The position numbers and the translations under genes were made by a program. This document shows, piece by piece, positions 8,857 to 20,800 of a DNA stretch of 22,490 nucleotides. Source of the stretch: Apostichopus parvimensis (lineage: Eukaryota; Echinodermata; Holothuroidea; Aspidochirotida; Stichopodidae). The notes under the pieces are model-generated. The model was given only the letters and a program-made list of their open reading frames with translations. It was not told where the DNA came from and did not search any database. The number at the start of each line of letters is the position of its first letter. Position 1 is the first letter of the stretch. The stretch covers positions 40,330-62,819 of the forward strand of contig KN887831.1 of NCBI GenBank assembly GCA_000934455.1. The letters run 5' to 3'.

Positions 8857-11800
8857 GTACGAAGGATTCCGTTTTTTATTTACGAGCCATTTTAAATCGT
8901 TGTTGAATGTAGTAAGTACAACACTAATTATTTACTGAAAGGAAATCCTAAAAATTGCAAGACGGGGGGGAAAGGATTACAAAAGAAAAACAACTTTCTA
9001 TAAAAAGACAGAAAATGTGTTGATTTATAGCAAGGGGAGCAGGTTGCCTATATGACAACACAAATTATTGCACAATGTATCTATCATATCTTAGAAATGG
9101 AACAAGCTATCAAGCAATTTAAAAAAATGAAAGTTACTCAAGAAGGTCTCAGAAATTTTCTGTTTGCTGTCCAAAATGAAAACAAACAGAAAAGATGAAA
9201 CATTAGAGACATAATTGTTCTTGAACATTATTTTGAGGTAATTTAGAACTGTCTGTCACTTACGTACATGTATTTTTAGTGTCCATTATGATGGTAATAA
9301 ACACCTGACCTGATGGGTAAGATTGGAACAACAATTACTAGCGATATCATAAAAAAATACAACAAATATGCTCAAGGGGGGGGGGGATCGCCCCTTCGCC
9401 CCACCCTTGGCTACGTGCCTGATCAAGATAAAGGAATGAATGAGAATTCAAGCCACGGATTATATATATTATAATACAAGAGATGATACTACATCAACTA
9501 AGAGCCAACTCAGTCTCTGTATGGAAGTTTTCCGAATTTTAATGAACATACTGTAGTTAGTTTATGACAATCTTACTGTTGGATGTATGGCAACCACAAT
9601 TTGTATCAAAATCACATGCTATATGACAGTTACAAATTTAGTGTGATTTTTATTTGCAATGAAGGAATGAAAAGTGACTTCTTATATTTTCTTAAACAAA
9701 TGATTCTTTCTTTGCCTTTAAACAGACGTCAACGAGAGTGAAGTGCCAAAAATAAGCGGTAAAGGATGGGGACGTGTGAAGGTAAGTTTGAAAAATATTG
9801 AAATGTTCATTTCAAATGATTACATACTGTAGTTGGTAAATGAATATTGTGGACTATCTATTTATGCCACATGCTTGCATGCAATGAACCAGCCGTTTTG
9901 TCAACAGTTTTAGTGACCAAGTTGTATTTGAAGCCTAGGATAGTCACACATATTACTTCTCACTGAATACAGATTCTACGATCGTCAGTTCTCCAAATTC
10001 AATTTTATTGGTTATTAAAAGCCAGTGGATTTCAGCGTTTGCCAGGACTTAGGAGAAAAGGCTCTTGCATTTTACTGCCACTAGACACTAAAAACATAAA
10101 CACATGACAAATCGGTTTAATAACAATCGTCAGGTGCAGAATTTCGCAGAATCTACACGATTTCCGTACCTAAAAGAGGCCTGGTAATATTACTGCCGCT
10201 GTCAGCAATGTTATGAGCCTGAATATTAATTGATGACTAATTCAAACATCTGTACCTTCAGTTGGAGGATATATGTGATTTTTTTTTTTTTTTCATCGTG
10301 AGTTGTTTCTTCACAGAGGGGTTTGATCTCAATGTCCTGTTATGCTATTGATCAATGCAACGTATTATTTATCTGTTTAATTAATAATTAATTACACTAC
10401 ATGTACAAAGTTTCCACTTTTGTTTCACCTTCAGAAATTTGTCTCGGGGGAATCCAATTTCCCAAAAAGTGTCTTCTATATCATCGGTACAGAGTTTTGT
10501 GAAAGGTTCTCCTACTATGGAATGCGAGGTGAGTCTCTTGTGGAGATGTGCCTTGAAGGGGGGGGGGGGGGGGGATCTCTACGTACCTTACTGTTATGTA
10601 TATGCTGATACATATTCAACTAAATTCACTTGACCAGAAGGCTATGAGTTAGACCGACCAGACACTACCCAACGGAAAGTAACTCAACTCAACACAACTT
10701 TCGTGACCACAATGAACAGCTGATTCCTGTTAATGGCCCAGTGTTCGTTTGAGTCACGTGACTTCTTTGGGATTGGTACTTGTGAACTGCCTCACACTGT
10801 GGACTGCCGGCCTGGAAATACTGGAACAAATTAAAATTGGCTAAATTTGGGTGATTCATAGTCATAATGACATGCACACTTTATGACTATCCACGATGTT
10901 CCATGTTACATTAGTAGAGTTTAGTGGAGTTGAGTCACATTCATACAGCTAGCTTGACACTACATGATCAGTGGTGTTGGACAGCAGTGGTTTATCTGTA
11001 CTTTACTAGTTGGAACAGATTACTTTTGAACTTGTTTTAGATCAACAAGGACATTGACTGATGACTGTAGAAAGTTTCACCTATTTTATAAATGATGACA
11101 GAAGCCAACAATTAAAAGAATGACTCCTAGTATATCAGTTGAGCTTTAGTCAGTTTTAGTGGTGATATGGCCGGTGCTATGGCCGAGTGAATAAAGGTAC
11201 TGGCATTTGAAGCAATGAGGCTTAGCAATCGGAAAGTTCAGGGCTCGATACCTGGCCAGATCATAGTAAAGTGGGTTTATCATCCAAGAGCAATCTATGG
11301 TTCTCCCATCAGAAAAGATTCCAAATTTGAGTTAAAATGTTGAATTGGATGAAAGTTGTAGTCCAAAAGGCCTTGAGGGCTTCTCCCACATTCCTGGTCA
11401 CTTAAGCGTCGTGAAAATAACTGCCTGATGATTATTATGATGATTATTATGATTATTATTATTGTTATTATTGTTGTTGTTGTTATTATTATTATTATGG
11501 TTATGATGATTATGTTTATGATGATTATTATTATTATAGTACTACAGCATATAAGTTTATAATCCTGCCAACCTTCATGTTTTATCATATATATATCCCT
11601 TTGGTTTTCTTTTCTCTCCATAACAGCTGTTTTGGTGCTTTATCTTACTAATGTGTTACTCCTTGAGGACAGTCGTGCCACGGCTCTCTACCATATATTC
11701 ATTATGCTGTGTTACTTTACTCCCATGTTTGGAGCTATGATTGCTGATGGACTGCTTGGAAAATACAGGTTTTATGATAATTATGCTGAATATTCAGGTT

Positions 11801-14800
11801 TATGCTAATTATGCTGAATATTCCAATTTACTGTCTGTGATGCATAACCTTGCAAGAATAAATGCTTCATAAGAGCTTGTTGCACTATCTGTAAAAAAAA
11901 TGGTTCACAGCTGATTTCATAAAATATATGACAGTCTGTCGTGAAGGTTTAGTATTGTTGTAATAATGTTATCAATTGAGCTGTTGTCATCTGACTTGAA
12001 GAACATGGTCTCATCATTTTCTTTCGCTTGGGAACCTTGTCAGGGGGGGATGAGTGCAGGCAAAGTCCCTTGGCCGCTTGGGAACTTTGTTTGGGAGGAG
12101 GGGTGCCAGCGAAGTCCTTTTCCAGCGATCACTCACCCTGGACTTGAACCAGGCCGATCAGAAATGTCTAATCGCATATGGAACTACCATTTACACCATT
12201 TTGGTTCCCAATGAATAAACTTCGTTTCTTACCTTTATACTTCCACGTCCTCCAAAGAACAGACAATTAAAAGGCTCTGGCTGGAATAGACATGTATTCT
12301 GCGGGAATTGAACCGTATACATGGAGTTAATTTGTCTTTCTCTTCAGGTACAGAGCACTAACCACTGCACCACTGTAACTGTTGAGAAATAATGCTCGTT
12401 TCTAATATTTAAGGTTCATGATGGAAGGAAAGAGGTATAGGAATAGAGAAAGGAAAACTGCCTTCACTGGGGTTTGAACCCTAGATATAGTTTGTCTTGC
12501 TCTTCAGGTACTGAGCACTAACCACTGCACCACTGCTTTTTTTTCTGTGTGTAGGAATACCACATTGAGAAGAAGCACCCTATTGTTTTCTGGGAGGTCA
12601 AACGTCATTGGGGTCACCAGAGGTCAAATTGTGAAAACATGTAAACACGATATCTCATGAAGGAAAGCTTGGACTAATCTCATATTTAGTATGAAGTTGT
12701 GACATGTTGAGTTCAAGACCCTTATTATTTTTGGTGGAGTTTAAAGGTCATTTGGCATTACCAGGGGTCAAATTGTTGAAATCTTGTTATACTTGGCATG
12801 TGCATGTATCATCTTGAGAAGAAGTTTATTGTTTAACGTGGAGGGTAAAGGTCATCTGAGGTCACCAGATGTCAGAACACTGAAAACCTTGTAAAGACTA
12901 TATCTCAAGTTAGGAAGCATGGAGATTTTTTATAAGTGGCATGCGGATACATTATATTGAATAAAAAAACTCAATTGCATTGGGTAGAGGTCAAAGGTCA
13001 TCTGGGTCACCAGCAGTCAATTGCTGAAAACCATTTAAACATGATACCGTATCTCATGGTAGAAATCAGGACATTTATATTATAATAGCCTTTTCTGGTG
13101 AATAAGCAGAAGTCTATTGCAATGAAGTATTTTTGCATTCTGGTTTACTAATACTATATTTTCTTTCATTCAGGACTATCATGTACATATCATTACTATA
13201 TATGGCTGGGAATATCGTGATGTGTCTGTCTGCTTTACCACCACAGACTACCGGACAACCAGAATTGTGAGTATTCTTTGTTTGTTTGTCTACTTCTGAA
13301 CAAATTGAAGGCTTGCTTGTTGATCCTCAGGTCAGTTGTCTAAATCCTATTCTAGCTTGAAACTTTTCCTTTCGCAAAGGGATATTGGCCGACCTCAAAA
13401 TGGGTGACAAGTTGGTTCAGAAGCTATGTTGAGATTATATGCAAACTTGGAAGACAGTCGTTGGTTAATAGCTGGTTACATGTGGGCATAAATATTACAA
13501 TATTGGGTGAAGACATAAAACACTTTAATATTCCACTAAGCAAGGAACCATAGTGCCCATTGGGCTCTTGTTTTTTCTTGCTGGTGAGAGATATTTCTTC
13601 TTTTAGAGAGGAATGTGAGTATGCTGACTTGACAAGCACCTGGGGTAATTTTGTATCAATAGAGGGTAATTTCAGATTTTGTTTGAAATATCACTATGGT
13701 TACTGAACAATATCTTCTATTCAATCCATTTGATTTTCCTTTATTGAATGATCAAAGTGAAGTCCTTGAACTCATGCTAAGTTAATGGCATAGCTTTGCA
13801 TAATGGTACTTGCAGCCCTTTTAATGGACTGCTTTGTATTCTAGGCTTCTAAAATTAACACGTAGTTACTGTAACAAATCTTAGTTTTCTTTTACTTTCA
13901 ACTTTGCCAACATTTTTATACACCTGGCAAGTTTATTGTTGTACGAATTAATTGGTTGTTTTTCTCTCTTTTCAACAGAATTGGGCCATTAGTAGGACTA
14001 ATTCTGATTGGCTTTGGCACAGGTGGGATTAAGCCCTGCGTATCTGCTTTTGGTGGAGATCAATTTTCCAGTGATCAGGTAATTTTAAGAAGTATGATTT
14101 TTCTGTCTTTTTAAAACTTTTGACTAAAATGCTATTTTGTTTTGACTTTTCCCATATTTTATGCATATTTTAGGTAATTTTTGAGAGGTGATATCAGTAG
14201 CCTTTGCAAGGCAAAGGACAACTGATCCTTAGTAAGAAACGGACAGAAAAATTGGAAATGATGCATAGTACGAAACTCGTTATTTTGAAGTCGGTAATTG
14301 CTTTGTATTCACTAATTGCTTCCATGAAACAAAATGATTTGATAGCTTTGGTTCTCCTAATATATTTTTATTTTATTCCCGTCACAGGCCAAATCCCTTC
14401 AGCAGTTTTTCTCTGTGTTCTACTTTGCCATTAACGCTGGCAGTGTCCTCTCTACCTTCATCACTCCTGTGTTCCGTCATGACGTCCAGTGCTTCGGTCA
14501 TGACTGCTATGCCTTGGCATTTGGTGTTCCTGCTGTACTTATGTTTGTTGCTGTATGTAAGTATAGCGGTTAAATCCCACTGCTGTAACCAGTTGCACAC
14601 TTATATGTTAGTCCTTACAGGAAGACCTAAATCCCACTGCTGTAACCAGTTGTACACTTATATGTAAGTCCTTACAGGCAAAACTAAATCCCACTGCTGT
14701 AACCAGTTGCACACTTATATGTTAGTCCTTACAAGCAGAACTAATCCCAATGCTGTAACCAGTTGTACACTGATATGTTAGTCCTTTCAGGCAGAACTAA

Positions 14801-17800
14801 ATCCCACTGCTGTAACCAGTTGCACACTGATATGTTAATCCTTACAGGCAGAATTATATCACAATGCTGTAACCAGTTGTACACTTATATGTTAGTCCTT
14901 ACAGGCAGAACTAAATCCCACTGCTGTAACCAGTTGCACACTGATATGTTAGTCTTCACAGGCAGAACTTAATCCCACTGCTGTAACCAGTTGTATACTT
15001 AAATATGTTAGTTAGGCAGAACTAAAATACCATTATATAACAGCATTACAATGATGCATGGGAATGTGATGGCACTTTCTCATATCTGTTTTACACATTC
15101 TATTGGTCTTAAGGTTGGTATATTACATTGTCTAAATTTGTTCATAATTTTAGAGTAATTTTACTCATACTGGGGAGACCTTGTAAAATAAACAACTCAC
15201 CAGGGCCTGTCCTCCATCTGTCATCCCACAGTTAATGCTAATTTATGTAAATGAGTATTATTCATCAAGTCAAAGAGAGTGATTAGGAATAATGTATAAT
15301 GATGGATGTGTGTATCACGAACTACCAGCCTAACATATTTAATGTGTCAATAATAAACAGTTAAGTATTATTATCATCATTATTATTATCTATTAATTGT
15401 CAATTAATGCCCTGTTTTCACTTCACAGCTTGTAAAATTAACTACCTGCTTCATAGTATCACTCAAAAATTATATAAAATTATTCTTTTCAAAGTTGTCT
15501 TTTACAAAGTTGAAGAAGACTGTGATTTTGTTGTTTGGTTGTGTTATCCCTCTGATTGCGTGTCTCACCTGAGATAATTATGAATACATTGCTGTGAACA
15601 GTCAATAGCAAGGTACAGTTTGAGTGGATAGCTAACACTCCTAAATAGCCTTCTGTTTTCAAGGTTTGAAGTAGTTTTTATCAGAATTTCAATAAATGTC
15701 TTATTTCCAAGGGAACAGCCTATTTTTGGCATTCATCATAGGATGTAACTTATTCAGCAATGTTGTGTTTTTATTTCCTTGCTCTCTACTCAAAAGCTTC
15801 AATTCCAGGAAAGTTAACAGGTGGCAAACCTTCAACTCTCAGTAATAAAAGAATACTGCGTAAATGTTCCATATATTTCTGTTGAATTCTATTATTGGAA
15901 CATTCAATATATTTTTGGTTGCTATAATCACTATGTGCCTAATTACATGCCTCCTTCATATTCTGGGAGCCGAGTGTTAGTCATAAATTAACAGTTTAAC
16001 CTTTGTTCAGGTGAAGTAATTTAAAATTTAGTACTTTCAGTCCAAATATTGCAAACTACCAAAGGAATTTCCCAATGGGACTGCTTTCAGCTCCTACCCT
16101 CGGAATTCAAACATCTATGATTATTGTTTAACTTTATAAATCAATTTTTGTTTACATCCGCTGCAGGTGTTTTCTTTGCTGGTCGTACATCCTATAAAGT
16201 TTTCCCTCCCAGCGGTAATGTGGTTTGGGTCGTGATCAAAGCATCAGCAGTAAGTCAAAGAACTAGTCTGTTTTCTTTCTTTCCTTTTGGCCATTTTTTC
16301 ATGTTCAGTAAAGATATGATAAACATGTGATATGTTTACCTCTATAGCTGGTATCATTTTCAAATAATTTTCAGTGAGGGGCAGAAAAAGCAAAGGGGAG
16401 AGAGAAAAATAATAATCCAAGATTTCTCAGCATCTATATTGAGCCATGCAGGCTAGTAAGATGCTGAGGTCAAAGGTCATAAGGGAACCTACATACCCTT
16501 GTAGTGCAAGATTGTGGTCAGGATTTGTTTGGATCTGACCAGATTGAAGTCTTTTTGCTGGCTGGACTAGGCCCCTGGGCTGTCTGTTATTGAAAATTCC
16601 TGCTCTATGGTGGGATGGAAATGTAATTTGATATTGTCTAAAGACCATTGAAAATAAGGCCGGTACACTGTGGAGAATTCAACCAGCTTGTTAAATTAAT
16701 TAAACATGTTATGAGGGTATCTTTAAATTGAAATAATTATGATGAGAGATTACTGTATAACCATGTTATGCATGGCTGATGTGTGCTATCTGATAACTAA
16801 GTATTTCAAGGTATTCGGTCAAAGTCGATAAGAGTATGCTGGTGATCTGTTGTGAGTGGTTCAAAATGATTGTCTAGATTAGTCTAGATTCTAGATTAGT
16901 CTAGATTCTAGATTAAGAGTTGTTCATCCTCAAAGATCAGTAGAACAGTAAGGTTTGTAATTGATGACCACTGAATGACAAACATCATCAATTCTACATG
17001 ATATTATAATTTAAATAAATTTAAGGTGGTTGGTGAAATTCAATAAATTGGTGGTTCTCATCTGGTGTAAGGGGCTAAAATTAGAAGTTTAGGGTAGTGG
17101 GTTTGCCTTAAAAAAAAACACTTTCACATTTCAAAGGTGCACAGATAGCCACTGTCAACATCGTCAATTCAATTCTACATGTTATTATAACTTAAATAAT
17201 TTTAAGGTGGTTGGTCAAATTCAATAACTGGGTGGTTCTCATCAGGTGGTTGGGGCTTAAATTATTAGTTTAAGGCTGTGGGTTTGCCTTAAAATAAATA
17301 ATTTCACATTCAACAGTACACAGATAGCCTAGAGTGAGATTCTTAATTGATGCCCAGTGAATGTCAACATTGTCAATAATGTTGTTATGACTGTAATTTT
17401 TGTGTTGAGCTGATTGGTCAAAGGCAATGGCAAGTCCTAATTTGTGGTCCAAGGTGGTTTAAAGTAGTATTTTTATTTTTAAATAGCTCAAAATAGTATG
17501 TCTATGTATAAAATTTCCATGTAGAATGTCCATGTAGTAAAACAGTATGTCCACTAAAGAAATACAGATAAAACTGGTATTAGACATGCAGTGATGGTTA
17601 ACTCTGTGAACACTTTTATTAAAGATTTCTTTAAATGACATTACATACAGTATGAGTTAAAAACTTAACATAACGAGGCAATTCGTTTAATGGCAGGGTG
17701 TTATTAACAGTAGTTTCTGCAGGATGGTTGACAGAGCCCTGTTCAAATTTCTAAATAACTATTCATCAATCTGGTTTGTAAAGTGAGTGACAATAGTCAC

Positions 17801-20800
17801 AACCATTGAAACTTGTTAATTGGTCAAATGTTAAGCTGAATATAAATTCTGGGGAGGTTACAATGTTGTGCATTGGCTAGCAATGCTTTTTCTATTCAAT
17901 TGAGAAATTGGTTGTACGTTGGGTTAACGTGTGGCAGGTTCCTGCTAGGTAGTATATACTCCCTTTGGAATAATTTCTGGTGGTTTGACCTATTTGTGAA
18001 TTTCAGTCCCTGTTCAAATCATGCTGGTGGGAATGTTTTCTTCTTTTGGAACACAACTTATTTTTTGGAAGTGTGAATTTTGCTTTTTTGAGTTTTAAAA
18101 TAAGGTTTTGTTGAAAAAAAATCTAAATATCCACTTGCTTTCAATGTTTTCTTGTTGCGTTCCAGTGTGCACTTTACAAGAAGATCTCTGTTAAGTCTGG
18201 TGAATCCAAACAGCATTGGTTAGACTGGGCTGGAGATGAATTTGATGTAAGTCCACCGCTTCTTCTATGATGTCATAGCCAAAAATATACTTCATAACAA
18301 AAATACTAGCAAAATGATATTTTATGTAAAAACTGTAACAAAGAAGTAAATGGTTTTTTGTTTTTTTATCTTACAAAGATATCAAAGAAAACTGAAATTT
18401 AGGTGCAGTCCTTATTTACGGATGTGAAGTTTTATTGCAGTAGTATTGATTTTTAGTTTTTGATCTATTGATCTATTCATTATTTGCTGGCAAGCCATTT
18501 AGTTAAGAAGGCACCATGTAATTGTTTCAGTTTCTCTATGTAATCACTAGGTAGAAATGTAGCTTCTTATAGCTTCTTATAGCATTGAGGATAAAGCAGT
18601 ATTGAATATAGATTAGATATGGATATAGATCAGATATAGATTGGATCTACATATAGATGTGGAAATGGAAAAGACACATAGTAATGTGTATTAATTGTGT
18701 GTGGCAGGTAACTTGTGATGCACTAAAAATACAATTGAACTGTTTCTGAAATTTTCTTCTTTATTCTTCCTTCCTTCCAACTTCAAGTGCATCTCCTCTA
18801 CCCCTTTTTGCCCTCCTTATCCGTCAAAGTCCTCTTCTCTCATAACACTTGTTTGCCTCCCTCCCAAGTTTCCTCCTTGTTTTCCCCATTTCAGTCGAAC
18901 ATATTACAGGACATTAAGGATCTATACCACGTTTTGAAGATGTATATCTTGCTTCCATTCTTCTGGGCGCTATTTGACCAGCAGGGGTCCAGATGGACTC
19001 TCCAGGCAGAACACATGGATGGTAACCTGGTGAGTCTTTCATAGCTTTTAAAGAAAGCAACCTTTCAGTCACTACCTCTCCCTCCCCATCCCAACCCCAG
19101 CCCATACCCCCCAGCCCATACCGGGCCCAAACCCACCCCGGCCCATACCCCACCCGATCCCATACTGTTCTTTAAAGGTTCTGTGAGTTACATGATGAAA
19201 GATTAGAAAACGTTTCCTTGCCTAACACTTTTTTGAATCATCTTGAAAATGAACTGACTTTGGAACACAGTATTTATAATTTATCATGCATACTCATATT
19301 CTATTTTTTACCAACAGGGATTTTATACCATCAAGCCTGATCAAATGCAGGTAAGTGGTTTTTTTATAATTTGTTTAATTTGAGGTATAAGGAGTGGAAA
19401 GCTCCATATTGATGCATTAAATTTTTGTTCCTTAAAATTTAATGTTGTGTACTATTATTGGTGTAATGCGTTTGAAAAGTTTTGAAGTTGAATATTCCCG
19501 TTGCAATTTTTTTGTTTTTTTGTAGGTAGGTTTAATATTGTACGGCACATTATGACAAAGTTGACACAAAATCCATTAACGGTTGGTAGAAGTCAAACGG
19601 AAAATCGTGAAATCAAAGCATTTGTCTTTTGCAGCTTGGAAAAAATGTTGAAAAATGCTATTTTTATGTCATATACTTAATTGCATATTGTAGTACCAAG
19701 ATTATGGAGAGATCTGTTAGGTACTGAGTATAGTTATTAACCCTGTGTTTCTTTGCTCGTATTCAGGTGATGAATCCGGTATTAATTATCATCATGATTC
19801 CCCTCTTTGAAGGGGCCATTTACCCGCTCATGAACAGAGTAAACATTCCCACTCGCCCTCTTGCCAGGATGTGTACCGGCATGCTCCTAGGAGGTCTTGC
19901 ATTTGTACTAGCTGGAGTGATACAACTGAGAATAGAGGTTGGTGCCAATTTTTTTTCAGAGCAAAAGGATTTCAGAGGATCACTGGGTTTTATTCGATGA
20001 CAGTAATACCATGGAGTGGGATGAGGGAAGGGATTTGTTGTTTGGTTATGAATGTGTCATGAATTTAATTCTTGTTTATTTGTAGGGATCAGAAATACTT
20101 GCACCAGGAGACGAACAAGCGGCTGTTAAATTTATAAACACATCTCCATGCCCCATCGGAGTGGAGTCTTCCATTTTTAATGGACCTATTCAATATGCGA
20201 ATGTAAGTACAGTTTAATAACTAAATAGCCATGTGACTCTATCTATCTGTCTGTCTGTCTATCTAGATCTATCTGTCTGTCCATCTATCTATGATGATAT
20301 TATGACGATGATGCGTAGAATTACTGAGTAAGGTAATAAATTACAGACGTACTTCTACGTATAAAATAGAGACAATTTCTGTATAGGAGCTTATTCTAAA
20401 TTATCATTATTCTATGCCTGCTGTGTTCACTAACTAGCTTTACAAACTTACTCTCCAGGATACAGAGCATTTTACAGTCCCAGATGGTGACTATGACGTC
20501 AAGTTTGATTCTTCCTACTGCCCAGTGATCAAGCCGAGCCGTTCCTTGACCATTACCTTGCAGAGTAAAGAAATAGCGTCGGTCATCGTATATGCCAAAG
20601 ATAATCGGCTCCAGTCTACAATGGTGAGAAAGAGGATTTTGGAGGGGTAAGGGGGGGGGGCATATTGTATGACTTTGAACTAACTAAAAATGGCATTTTA
20701 GGTCTTCTGCAAACCTGTTATCGTGATTCTGTGGTGGTTCAAATTTTTTGTCTTGCATCTTTTTGATATATAGGTCGCAGGAAAGCTGGATAAGGCCAAA

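Noticed and set aside
10645-10940. Possible MITE with ends AACTCAACTCAAC and GTGGAGTTGAGT
   Set aside because: The inverted match is short and imperfect, with no clear target-site duplication.
11295-11621. 108-codon minus-strand frame rich in Ile
   Set aside because: It is the reverse reading of the SINE body and its ATT/GAT tail; poly-Ile is a simple-repeat artefact.
14425-14972. Frames encoding a 19-residue Cys/His repeat (CCNQLHTYMLVLTG type)
   Set aside because: They are an out-of-frame reading of exon 7 followed by the 57-bp minisatellite; the repeat peptide mirrors the DNA period and has a stop in unit 2.
17873-18076. 67-codon frame with many aromatic residues just before exon 9
   Set aside because: It resembles no transporter segment, is not bounded by usable splice sites in phase, and exons 8 and 9 already join correctly.
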